This document shows positions 1 to 10,372 of a DNA stretch of 64,000 nucleotides, piece after piece; position 1 is the first letter of the stretch, and every line of letters begins with the position of its first letter. The stretch covers positions 1 through 64,000 of the forward strand of contig BAXE01000026.1 of NCBI GenBank assembly GCA_001310415.1, given 5' to 3'. Below the pieces are notes generated by a model, which did not search any database, was not told the DNA's origin, and saw only the letters and a program-made list of their open reading frames with translations. The stretch is from Enterovibrio sp. JCM 19048. GTDB lineage: Bacteria > Pseudomonadota > Gammaproteobacteria > Enterobacterales > Vibrionaceae. The position numbers and the translations under genes are program-made.

Positions 1-60
1 GGCGCAGTATAGGGACTTCGAGATTTGGCACAAGTGCTTTTTTGAAAAAAATCACACTTT
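1..60 (-). promoter_or_regulatory. rRNA-operon P1-like promoter reading out of the left edge
   Basis: Read leftward, the minus strand has a -35 hexamer TTGTGC (28-33), a 16-nt spacer and a -10 hexamer TATACT (6-11). The string TCCCTATACTGCGCC closely matches the stable-RNA P1 pattern TCCCTATAATGCGCC. A GCGC discriminator follows the -10 and an A/T-rich UP-element-like tract (about 41-57) precedes the -35. GC-rich discriminators of this kind are typical of ppGpp-controlled rRNA and tRNA promoters. I infer that a leftward rRNA or tRNA operon starts just outside the window. The transcript itself is not visible. Confidence 0.6.
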
Positions 61-317
61 CGCGTTCAAGTGTTCAAATAACACTCAAAACTTGCGTTTT
101 TGGCTATTTTACCTACAGGAAAAGTGATGATCATTGTCGATCAAGATCCCATGCTCGGATCCAAAACTTGCCAGATAGAAGTCTTCGCGCCGTTTAAATC
201 CCACAAGACTACTGAGTAAAGCACATCTCCACACATTCGTATGATTATTTTTGCGCCATCATTGCTACTCGCAAGCCCAAAAAACATGGCGGTGCTAATA
301 ACCCTTTATTTAAATGC
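61..317. other. Gene-free spacer upstream of the rrn-like promoter
   Basis: No gene is visible here. The spacer holds four GATC sites within about 40 bp (124-162) and an imperfect inverted repeat around 71-102 (CAAGTGTT paired with AACACT and ACTTG elements). It may carry Fis sites for the leftward promoter, but I cannot define one. Confidence 0.4.
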
Positions 318-341
318 AAAAAAGCCCGCTTGCGCGGGCTT
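318..341 (-). terminator. Rho-independent terminator of groL
   Basis: A perfect 8-bp stem, AAGCCCGC / GCGGGCTT, with a TTGC loop lies 22 bp past the groL stop. On the minus strand it is followed by a U run (318-323). A run of T and C on the other side could make it weakly bidirectional. Confidence 0.85.
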
Positions 342-362
342 CTTCTTTTTTACGTGGGATGA

Positions 363-2024
<1,662 letters not shown>

Positions 2025-2039
2025 TCAGTGAAATAGAAA

Positions 2040-2329
2040 TTACTCAACGATAGCCATGATGTCGTTTTCAGACAGGATCAGACTTCTTTGCCGTCAATTT
2101 TTTCGGTCTTGGTGCCATAACCTTCTGAGAAGATAACAGTGTCGCCAACTTTAACGTCCAGTGGCTGCACATTGCCGTTTTCAAGAATACGGCCTTTACC
2201 TACCGCCAGCACAACGCCACGGGTAGATTTCTCTGCAGCTGAACCAGTCAAAACGATGCCGCCAGCAGATTTAGATTCAACTTGTTGGCGCTCAACGATT
2301 ACTCGATCATGTAATGGACGAATGTTCAT
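2040..2329 (-). CDS. groS: Co-chaperonin GroES (frameshifted near its 3' end)
   Basis: Encodes the heptameric lid of GroEL. The start is the ATG at 2329 ([10 protein letters not shown]), preceded by the Shine-Dalgarno sequence AGGAG. The mobile-loop region and the core are present. As written, the frame stops after residue 83 (IDGKEV, stop at 2078-2080). Restoring one lost G near 2083 extends the frame to the TAA at 2040-2042 with the expected C-terminus [13 protein letters not shown]. That gives 96 residues, exactly the family length. A living cell needs this gene, so I read the break as a sequence error. Confidence 0.93.
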
Positions 2330-2455
2330 CGGTCGTCTCCTGATAAATGTAGTGATCCGTGTGATAAAGGAATTGGAACTTGCCACACAAAGCAGGTTCC
2401 GAAGTTTTGAATCCCTGAAAGACGCGTCATTTCAAGGTTCAAGTTGATTTGCGTA

Positions 2456-2486
2456 TAACGTGGGGATGGGTTATCTCAATCCCAAG
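2456..2486 (-). promoter_or_regulatory. Sigma-32-like heat-shock promoter of groSL
   Basis: On the minus strand CTTGGG (2481-2486) is separated by 15 nt from CCCCACGTTA (2456-2465). The sigma-32 consensus is CTTGAA followed by CCCCATnT after 11-16 nt, so both elements match with a few mismatches. The layout resembles the E. coli groE promoter, including CAT immediately before CCCC. It lies about 125 bp upstream of the groS start. Confidence 0.6.
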
Positions 2487-2636
2487 GGGCGGAACGCAAA
2501 TTTTTTCCTTTTTTTACTCAATACCTTTTGCCCCATCACATTCTATGAATTAGGGTAGCGCTGCCTTTGCAATTAACACGATATGCAACCTTGCATCTTC
2601 GTCGTCTTCCCAGCAGTACCTCTTATCGAGATTGGA

Positions 2637-3990
2637 ATGAAGGATAAACACGGCCTGCTCTCCGGCCCTATCGATCAAACGCTGAAAAACATGACCATCC
2701 TATGGTGTTTGGCCTTGTGGCGATCCTGGCGTTTAACCTCGTCGATACCTTCTTTATTTCCCTGTTGGGAACCGATGCACTGGCTGCTGTCAGTTTTACC
2801 TTTCCCATCACCTTTGCAGTGAACTGCATCACCATGGGAATTGGGGTTGGGATCTCGACCGGCGTTGCACGTCTTCTCGGGCAGAATGCCCAAATCAACG
2901 CGGCGCGACTTTCCGGTCATGGTCTTTTGCTGGCTGTGATACTGGTGATTGGTGCCAGCGCATTAGGTCTTGCCACCATCGACCCACTTTTCCGTCTGCT
3001 CGGCGCGCACGACAACCTGTTGCCATTAATCCATGACTATATGTCAGTCTGGTATCTCACCATTCCGTTGTTGGTGATCCCCATGGCAGGTAACTCGGCT
3101 ATCCGTGCCACGGGCGATACCAAGACGCCAGCCAAAATCATGGTTGTCGCCGGCTTTATTAATGGCCTTCTCGACCCATTACTGATTTTCGGCTTGGGCC
3201 CAGTTCCCGCCCTTGGTGTGAAAGGCGCTGCCATTGCCAGCGCGATTAGCTGGGCGGCGCCTTGGTATGCTCGCTGTATGTATTAATAAGAAGGGAAAAA
3301 CTGCTGGCCTGGCCTTCGCCGGGCAAAATAGTGCAGGACTGGAAAGACATTCTGGCTATTGGCACCCCGGCGGCATTGTCCAATGCACTTAACCCGATTT
3401 CCGGCGCGATATTGATGGCGATGCTGGCCGCACAAGGTACCGCAGCAGTTGCAGCTTATGGCGCAGCGCAGCGTGTTGAGTCATTGCTGTTAATTGTCAT
3501 GATGGCGCTGACATCAGCACTCACGCCTTTGATGGCGCAGAACTTTGGGGCTGACAACCCATCGCGTGCGTTTGAAGGCTTGTTCCGCGCAATGCGTTTT
3601 TCCATTTTGTTCCAGTTCATTGTGTTTATCGCCATGGTGCCACTCAGCCTGCCGATTGCCGCGCTGTTCAGCCAAGAACCCGCGGTGCAGGATAAACTCT
3701 GGCACTACCTGATTGTGGTACCGGTGAGTTATGGCATGCAGGGCGTGATGATGATGCTGGTCAGTGCATTGAACGCGATGAAAAAACCGGTTCATGCTTT
3801 TGCCATGAACCTGGTGCGTCTGTTTGTATTGCTGCTACCGATGGCTTGGGTCGGCCGTTATCTGGATGGCACGGAAGGCATGTTTATCGGCATCGCCGTC
3901 GCCAACGGGATTGCCGGTGTCTTGGCCTATCTCTACGCCCTCTCACTTCGGCGCAGCATCCCGCTGCTCGCCCAGAAAGCCGGTCAGTAG
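2637..3990 (+). CDS. MATE-family multidrug/cation antiporter (two frameshifts)
   Basis: Predicted inner-membrane exporter of the MATE family (NorM/DinF-like), which uses Na+ or H+ gradients to expel cationic drugs. The start is the ATG at 2637 (MKDKHGLLSG). One base is missing at about 2700 (intended reading MTIPMVFGLV) and another at about 3258 (intended ISWAALVCS). With both restored the protein is about 451 residues, a normal MATE length, with many hydrophobic segments and two homologous halves. Landmarks are FNLVDTFFISLLGTDALAA in the first half and GTPAALSNALNPIS in the second. It converges on the marR gene, with the two ends overlapping by 7 bp. The substrate is unknown. Confidence 0.85.
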
Positions 3991-4448
3991 TCCAGACCAT
4001 CATCTGCCAGTTGTCGCGTCCGCAGTTGCAGCGCATCAAGAGCCTGATACAAATCACGGTACTGAGAGCCCGTCAGGCCGTCCAGCATGGAGCGCTCCCA
4101 CTCCAGTACCCGCGGCACAATACGGTCGTAAAGCGCTTTGCCGTCATCGGTCAACCGAACCAGTGCCGCACGCTGATCGGTAGCATGGGCTTCCCGACTG
4201 ACCCAGCCGCGCTCTTCCAGCTTGGATAAAATGCGCGATACCTTCACTTTATCCAGGCTGGTTTCGCGGGCTAAATCCCTCGACATCACTCCATCCCGCG
4301 CACCCAGAGACGCGAGTATGCGCCATTCCGGCCGGGATATTCCAAACTCATTCTCATAAATGGCCGCCATGCTGTCAGCCACCTTTTCCGCGGTTTGCAC
4401 CAGCTTATAAGGAAGGAAATTATCAAGAGAAAGATCAGGCTTAACCAT
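3984..4448 (-). CDS. MarR-family transcriptional regulator of the homogentisate/TRAP locus
   Basis: A 154-residue winged-helix protein with the MarR layout: dimerisation helices at both ends and a central HTH (about residues 60-85, SRDLARETSLDKVKVSRIL). The wing has the conserved pattern DQRAALVRLTDDG. MarR proteins usually repress catabolic or efflux genes and release DNA on binding an aromatic acid. It starts 29 bp downstream of dctM on the same strand, so it is probably the last gene of dctPQM-marR. I infer that it binds the repeated GTTTCA-type palindromes between dctP and hmgA and responds to homogentisate or a related aromatic acid. The ligand is not shown by sequence. Confidence 0.88.
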   Translation of the reverse strand: MVKPDLSLDNFLPYKLVQTAEKVADSMAAIYENEFGISRPEWRILASLGARDGVMSRDLARETSLDKVKVSRILSKLEERGWVSREAHATDQRAALVRLTDDGKALYDRIVPRVLEWERSMLDGLTGSQYRDLYQALDALQLRTRQLADDGLDY

Positions 4449-4477
4449 GTGAGTCCTTTTACTGCATTAACGCGGGG

Positions 4478-5777
4478 TCAGGCATAAAGCCAGTGAGGAA
4501 GCGCAAGGGAAATCGCCGGTATAAAGGCGATAAGCGCCAGCCTGACCATGTCTGCCACCCAAAACGGGACGATACCACGAAAGATGGTTTTGGTGCTGAT
4601 GTCCTTGATCACCCCTGAGAGCACAAACACATTCATCCCCACCGGCGGGGTGATAAGGCTGATTTCCGTCACCACCACAACCAGAATGCCAAACCAAATC
4701 AGGTCAAAACCCAGACTTTGCACCAGAGGAAAGAAAATCGGCACGGTAAGTAGCAACATCGACATGCTTTCAAACACACAGCCGAGCAACAGGTAAACCA
4801 GAATGATAATGCCCATCACCGCAAAGGGTGACAACTCCATGCCTGTTACCCACATCAGGAGTTCATCAGTAAACCCGGCGCGGTTGATAAAGTTGGAAAA
4901 AATCAGGCTGAAATCACCACGCTGAACAATACCGAAGAGGTAATGGCCGTATCGACCAATACTTCTTTTAGTACCGGCAGACTAAGCTGGCGCTTAAGCA
5001 AAGCAATGACAAATGCACCCGCCGCACCAATCCCCGCCGCTTCTGTGGGCGTAAATACCCCGGCATAGATACCGCCCATCACCAGAACAAACAGCACCAA
5101 TGTCGACAACACGCCTTTGAGCGCCGCAAATCGCTCCGGCCAGCTCAATGCTTTCAACGGAGGCGCACTTTCCGGATCGCGGGAGACCGCCCATTTCACA
5201 GCCAGTAAGTAGAGGACGACCCCAAGCAAACCGGGAATTAACCCTGCCGCAAACAGCTCGCGGATACTGCTTTCAGTCAACAAGCCATACACACCAGCAT
5301 CACACTGGGGGGAATAAGGATACCCAGCGTGCCGCCAGCGGCAATCGAAGCCGAAGCCAGAGAGTCGCGATAGCCGTATTGGCGCATTGGCGGCATCGCG
5401 ACTTTCGACATGGTCGCCGCTGTTGCCAGACTGGAACCGCAAATGGCCGAAAAGCCGCCACAGGCCAGAATGGTCGCCATCGACAAACCACCCTTGCGAT
5501 GACCGACAAAGGCATTGGAGGCACGGTAAAGTTCACTGGAAATACCGGCCTTGTTCACCAGGTTTCCCATCAGGATAAATAGCGGGATCACTGACAGGCT
5601 GTAGTCCTGCCCAGTATCCACAATGCGGCGCGCTGCCATAGACAAGGTGGCATTCCAGTTAAAATCAATCAGCCAGGCAAAGCCGACAAATCCCACGATC
5701 CCCATGCTGTAAGCCAGCGGAAACCGTGCGAGCACCAAAAGAAGAAGGACTGCAAATCCAATCAGGGTTTCCGTCAT
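4478..5777 (-). CDS. dctM: TRAP transporter large permease (DctM type; two frameshifts)
   Basis: The large membrane subunit of a tripartite ATP-independent periplasmic transporter. It starts at the ATG at 5777 (MTETLIGFAVLLLLVLARF), which overlaps the dctQ stop as TGATG, implying translational coupling. Family landmarks are GGFSAICGSSLATAATM, GTLGILIPPSVML and the late motif ITPPVGMNVFVLSG. One base is missing at about 5291 (after PPSVMLV) and one at about 4905 (after FSVVISA). Repair gives 433 residues, the usual DctM length. It is followed by the marR regulator. Confidence 0.9.
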
Positions 5778-6288
5778 CAGTTATGCTCCGAAGGTGAAGG
5801 GGAAACAGCAGGATGGCGAAGCACTAAGGCGACAACCAACCCCAAAGCGGCCAGCATAGAAAACCAGCTCATCGCTGAAATGAAATAGACCAGATAGGCA
5901 GTGGGAATGGCCAGCACATCGGTTTCATCACCGTAACCCAGCGCGCGGTCAGCAAGCAGCCAAACTTTATTCGCCACCAGCCAAGAGCTGCCGCGCTGAC
6001 AAGATTAATCACCACTTCACGCCAGCGCACCCAGCTGTCCGGCACATAGTCATCCAGCAAATCGACACAGATATGCGCGCGCCGCCAGGTCACCAGGGGA
6101 TAGGCACCGAACACCACCACGGCCAGTGTCAGTTCAATGATCTCCACCCCGCCGCTAAGCGGGGCATTGAAAAAGTAGCGGCCGACAACATCTACTGTCG
6201 TGGCAACCATCATCAGCATCAGCGCCAAGGCGATGACACCTTCCAGCAGAAGGCCGCTAAAACGAAACAAAGCAGTCATGATGCTCAC
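5777..6288 (-). CDS. dctQ: TRAP transporter small permease (DctQ type; frameshifted)
   Basis: The small four-helix membrane subunit of the TRAP importer. The frame opens at 6288 (MSIMTALF; 6279 is an alternative start). Landmarks are DVVGRYFFNAPLSGGVEI and ELTLAVVVFGAYPLV. One base is missing at about 5982 (intended reading ALGLVANKVW), after which the C-terminal helix pair follows. Repaired length is about 170 residues, normal for DctQ. It lies between dctP and dctM, overlapping the dctM start by one base. Confidence 0.88.
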
Positions 6289-7312
6289 TGCCCATTAAAC
6301 GATGAGACTTGTTCGCGGTAGTAATCGAGGGCAGCCTGGGGATCTTTTATGCGCCCGTCGGCCTGTTTCAGCCATTGCGCTTCAATACCCTCAGCCAGGG
6401 TTTTCGCTTCAGCCACCATCTGAGCATCCGCTTCAACCACAGGGGTGCCTTTAGCGAGGTTGTCGGCCACGCCGGCTGCATCAGCCTCATCCATCATCTG
6501 GCCAAAAAGTTGGGACAGTTTTTCACCGGATACGCTCAGCACCGCTTCCCTGTCTTGAGCTGACAAGCTGTCCAGGGTGTCGCGGTTCATCAGGATACTG
6601 AAGCTGCCGCGGTATAAGCCGCCAGGGAATGACACCGTATAAGGTGCCACTTCGTTTAAGCGGAAGCTTTTCAGGGTTTCCAGCGTAAAGAACGCGCCAT
6701 CCACTACCCCTTGCGACAACGCTTCATACACCTTGTTGGGTGGCAGGGCGACCGGCACAACGCCCATGCGTTCAGCCAACGTGGTCATCACATCCCCGGC
6801 TACACGCATCTTTTTGCCTTTCAGATCAGCAAAGCTGTTGATGGGTTCGCGGGAGATAATGGCTCCTGGGCCATGAACACCCACCGCCAGCACTTCCAAT
6901 CCTTTATGTTCCTTACCTTTTTTCAGGTATTTATCAAAGGTGCGCCAGTAAGCTACTGAGGCATCTTCCGAAGAAAGTGTGTTATCAAAAGTGGGAATTT
7001 CAGGGAGTTTGGTCAGCTCAAAACGTCCTGGCTTAAACCCATGGAAGAACCAGGTGACATCCGCCACGCCATCTAACACCAAATCAGCCTGCGCCGGTGG
7101 CGGGCCCATGTTGTATTCCACTTTGACATCGACCGTCCGTCCGTCGCCTCTTCTACCCACTTGCCCCAGGTCGGCCAAACCTTGGCGTTAATACCATGGT
7201 TGGGTGACGCCCAGGAGCTGATGCGAAGGGTTGTCTCGGCAGCCTGAAGGGTGAGGGAGAAACTGAGAACGACAGCGGCCAAAGACCAGGAAATTGCTTC
7301 ACGTTTCCACAT
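6285..7312 (-). CDS. dctP: TRAP transporter substrate-binding protein (DctP type; frameshifted)
   Basis: The periplasmic solute receptor of the TRAP importer, first gene of dctPQM-marR. It starts at 7312 with an N-terminal signal peptide (basic MWKRE, a hydrophobic core, and cleavage probably after LTLQA). One base is missing at about 7142 (intended reading EEATDGRTVDVKV). Repaired length is 342 residues, standard for the family. The late segment GVVDGAFFTLETLKSFRLNE is the usual helix lining the carboxylate-binding cleft. The ligand cannot be read from sequence. Its position opposite the homogentisate genes suggests an aromatic carboxylate. Confidence 0.88.
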
Positions 7313-7330
7313 GTTAACGACTCCATATTC

Positions 7331-7344
7331 GTTTCAAGTGCAAC
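7331..7344. promoter_or_regulatory. Operator-like 14-mer, copy 1 (dctP side)
   Basis: GTTTCAAGTGCAAC lies 19 bp before the dctP start codon. It differs at only two positions from the perfect palindrome at 7505. I infer a binding site for the MarR regulator at the end of the dctP operon. Confidence 0.55.
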
Positions 7345-7504
7345 CATAATGTTGCACAGAAGGTTCCTGTATCCGATGCACACGAAAGCCGTGCGCCTTT
7401 GAAATACAAGCATGAGAATGGGATGATGGCAACATATTTTTAACATTAAGGTAAATTTATTGTTGCAATGAGGGAGATTCTGTCGATACTAAAACGACAA
7501 TTTA

Positions 7505-7518
7505 GTTTCAATTGAAAC
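7505..7518. promoter_or_regulatory. Operator-like perfect palindrome, copy 2 (hmgA side)
   Basis: GTTTCAATTGAAAC is a perfect 14-bp palindrome 48 bp before the hmgA start. Its size and symmetry suit a MarR dimer. With copies at 7331 and 7528 it would let one regulator control both divergent operons. Confidence 0.65.
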
Positions 7519-7527
7519 GATATTACT

Positions 7528-7541
7528 GTTTCAGTTGATAC
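7528..7541. promoter_or_regulatory. Operator-like 14-mer, copy 3 (hmgA side)
   Basis: GTTTCAGTTGATAC matches the palindrome at 7505 at 12 of 14 positions. It is centred 23 bp from it, about two helical turns, so two dimers could sit on the same DNA face. It lies 24 bp before the hmgA start codon, where bound protein would block initiation. Confidence 0.6.
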
Positions 7542-7565
7542 CATTTTCATACTCAGGAGTGAGCT

Positions 7566-8702
7566 ATGCGTAAGTGGTTTTCATTTCCCATCACCGAAGG
7601 GAAAGCATCCAGACAGGCACATTGTGATTTACCCGAAGGGACGTACGAGCGTGAATGCGGGAAGGAAGGTTTTTTCGGGCCTGCGACCCACATGTACCAC
7701 CAACATGCCCCAACAGGCTGGACAGAATGGGAAGGTGACCTCCGTCCCCACGCCTTTGACACCAACCGGATTGAACAGGTTGGCGATAACCCGTTAACCG
7801 CCGCGTTATTGATGTCCAACGCCAACATCAAAGTGCGCTTGTGGCGATGTGATGCCGCAATGGATTATTTGGTCAGAAATGGCGATGGCGACGAATGTCT
7901 GTTTATCCATGAAGGGTCGGGTTCACTGTACTGTGATTACGGCCATCTGCGCTTTCGGGACGGCGACTACCTTATCCTGCCCCGCTCCACCAACTGGCGC
8001 ATTGAACCTGATACGCCCGTTACCATGCTGATGATTGAGGCGACTTATGGTTCCTATATGTCGGCAGAACGGGGGATCGTCGGCGATCACGCCATCTTTG
8101 ATCCTGCCGTACTCGAATACCCGCAGATCGACGATGCCTTTTTGGCGCAGCAGGCAGAAGAGAAGCCCTGGCAGGTCTACCTCAAGTCCCGCGAAGCACT
8201 AAACCGCATCACCTACCCGTTCAACCCGCTCGATGCGGTTGGCTGGAAAGGTAACCTCACGGTATTCCGTCTCAACTGGCGCGACATCCGCCCGTTGATG
8301 AGCCACCGTTATCACCTGCCGCCTTCGGCGCATATCACCTTTGTCGCCAATGGTTTTGTGATTTGTACCTTTGTGCCACGGCCGATCGAGTCTGACCCGG
8401 GCGCACTCAAAGTGCCCTTCTACCACAACAATGATGACTATGATGAAGTGATCTTCTATCACAAAGGGGAGTTCTTCAGCCGCGACAACATCCATCCCGG
8501 CATGGTGACACTGCATCCTTGCGGCTTCCCCCACGGCCCGCACCCCAAAGCCTTTGCTACCGGGGCGAAAGCGGCCAGAGCCGAAACCGATGAAGTGGCG
8601 GTGATGATTGATACCCGTATGCCGCTCGATTTGGGGGATGCAGCGAAACAGACCGAGCTTGACGATTATGTCCAGTCCTGGCGCACACCAGCACGCAGTT
8701 AA
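7566..8702 (+). CDS. hmgA: Homogentisate 1,2-dioxygenase
   Basis: Opens the aromatic ring of homogentisate with O2 to give maleylacetoacetate, the key step of tyrosine and phenylacetate-type catabolism. It is an intact 378-residue cupin-fold protein of the short bacterial class. The metal-site region is visible as DEVIFYHKGEF followed by MVTLHPCGFPHGPHP. Other landmarks are RPHAFDTNRIEQVGDNPL and MSHRYHLPPSAHITF. The start follows an AGGAG site (cagGAGTgagct). It is first in a four-gene operon with a fumarylacetoacetase-family gene, maiA and aacS. No 4-hydroxyphenylpyruvate dioxygenase gene is present beside it. Confidence 0.93.
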   Translation: MRKWFSFPITEGKASRQAHCDLPEGTYERECGKEGFFGPATHMYHQHAPTGWTEWEGDLRPHAFDTNRIEQVGDNPLTAALLMSNANIKVRLWRCDAAMDYLVRNGDGDECLFIHEGSGSLYCDYGHLRFRDGDYLILPRSTNWRIEPDTPVTMLMIEATYGSYMSAERGIVGDHAIFDPAVLEYPQIDDAFLAQQAEEKPWQVYLKSREALNRITYPFNPLDAVGWKGNLTVFRLNWRDIRPLMSHRYHLPPSAHITFVANGFVICTFVPRPIESDPGALKVPFYHNNDDYDEVIFYHKGEFFSRDNIHPGMVTLHPCGFPHGPHPKAFATGAKAARAETDEVAVMIDTRMPLDLGDAAKQTELDDYVQSWRTPARS

Positions 8703-8733
8703 ATAACGCGGATAACAGAATAAGGAATAGAGA

Positions 8734-9716
8734 ATGAAACTGGCTTCCCTGAAACACCGCCGAGACGGAAAACTCATACTGGTCTCCCGTGATTTGACCC
8801 AGGCTGTCGACGCGTCCGATATCGCCCTCACTCTTCAAGATGCGCTGGATGAGTGGGAGACCCTGTCGCCACTTCTTCAGGCACGTTATGAAGCGCTCAA
8901 TGATAACCGCGCCGCCGGTCGCTTCCCTTTTATCCCAGCCGATTGTGATTCGCCGCTGCCGCGCGCTTTCCAGTGGGCGGATGGAAGTGCCTACGTCAAC
9001 CACGTAGAGTTGGTGCGCAAAGCCCGCGGCGCCGAGATGCCGGAAAGTTTCTGGACTGACCCCCTGATGTATCAGGGTGTCTCTGACAAATTTATCGGCC
9101 CACGTGATGATATTGAGTTGTGTGACGAAGCGTGGGGCTGTGACTTTGAAGCAGAAGTCGCCGTGATCACCGATGACGTCCCTATGGCGACACCAGCCGG
9201 AGAAGCCGCTGGCCACATCAAACTGCTGATGCTGGTCAATGACGTTTCGCTGCGTAACCTCATTCCGGGTGAACTGGCCAAAGGGTTTGGCTTCTTCCAG
9301 TCCAAACCCGCCTCCTCTTTTTCTCCCGTCGCAGTGACACCGGACGAACTCGGTGATGCCTGGCAGGCGCAAAAGTGCACCTTCCGTTGAAAGTCACCCT
9401 TAACGCAAACCTGTTCGGCGCACCGGATGCCGGGGTAGATATGACCTTCGATTTTGCCCAGCTGGTCGCCCACGCCGCCAAAAGCCGTCACCTGGGCGCA
9501 GGCACTATTGTTGGCTCAGGGACAGTATCCAACCTCGACCGTTCGAAAGGCTCATGTTGCATCGCTGAAAAAAGAATGTTGGAAATTTTGGATCATGGTT
9601 CTCCAAACACCGGTTTTCTCCGCTATGGTGATAAGGTCAGTATTGAGATGCGTGATAAGGAAGATCGTTCAATCTTCGGAAGGATTGAGCAGAAGGTGGT
9701 GCCTTACCCGCGATAA
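8734..9716 (+). CDS. Fumarylacetoacetate hydrolase family protein (frameshifted)
   Basis: Predicted to split fumarylacetoacetate into fumarate and acetoacetate, the last step of the homogentisate route. It starts at 8734 (MKLASLKHRRDG), 31 bp after hmgA. The FAH fold shows as the metal-ligand segment GCDFEAEVAVITDD, then LMLVNDVSLRNLIP and, late, GSGTVSN. One base is missing at about 9365 (intended reading AWQGAKVHLPLKV). Repaired length is 327 residues, which suits the bacterial FAH-like enzymes found in hmg operons and is shorter than animal fumarylacetoacetase. The operon context makes the role likely. Confidence 0.9.
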
Positions 9717-9745
9717 CGGCAACGGACGAAGAAAGGAAGCGCGTC

Positions 9746-10364
9746 GTGAAACTTTATGACTACAGTAAATCGTCAGCGTCATACCGTGTCCGTATTGCGC
9801 TGAACCTAAAGGGACTGGCCTATCAGTCACACACCGTTTCCCTGCTGGATGGTGACCAGCGGGGCGACAACTACCTGGCACTGAACCCCAGCGGTTTGGT
9901 GCCGGCTCTGATTGATAACGGCAAAGTGCTGACCCAGTCGCTCGCATCATTGAGTACCTGGAAGAGGCTTACCCTTCTCCGTCGATATTGCCGGCGGATC
10001 CCGTTACCCGCGCCCGTTGCCGGGCAATCGCCCTCGACATTGCCTGCGATATCCATCCCCTGAACAACCTTCGCGTGCTTAAACACCTCACCAGCACGAT
10101 GGGCCACAGTGAGGAAGAAAAACTGGACTGGTACCTTCACTGGCTCAGGCTTGGTCTCGCCGCTGTGGAAAAGAAAGTGGAAAGTCACCAAACCGCCTTT
10201 TGCTGCGATGAGATCCCGACCCTTGCGATATATGCCTTATCCCACAATTGTTTAATGCCCGTCGCTTCTCACTCGATCTGACCCCTTACCCCACTTTGAA
10301 AGAGATAGAACAGCGCTGCCAGGCATTATCCGCTTTTGAGCAAGCGCACCCTGACAACGTGTAG
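9746..10364 (+). CDS. maiA: Maleylacetoacetate isomerase (zeta-class GST; two frameshifts)
   Basis: Converts maleylacetoacetate to fumarylacetoacetate using glutathione. The start is a GTG at 9746 (KLYDYSKSSASYRVRIAL). The SSxSYRVRIAL motif is the zeta-GST glutathione-site signature, and NPSGLVPALIDNG follows. One base is missing at about 9944 (intended QSLAIIEYLEEAYPSP) and one at about 10222 (intended PTLADICLIPQLFNARR). The repaired frame ends at TAG 10362 after 206 residues, slightly short but normal. The stop lies 8 bp before the aacS start, so the genes are probably coupled. Confidence 0.9.
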
Positions 10365-10372
10365 GAGAAAGC

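Noticed and set aside
61..240. Possible replication origin, because of clustered GATC sites near 124-162
   Set aside because: No DnaA boxes of the TTATCCACA type and no AT-rich 13-mers are present, and the neighbouring gene (groL) is not an origin neighbour in vibrios. The rrn-like promoter explains the area better.
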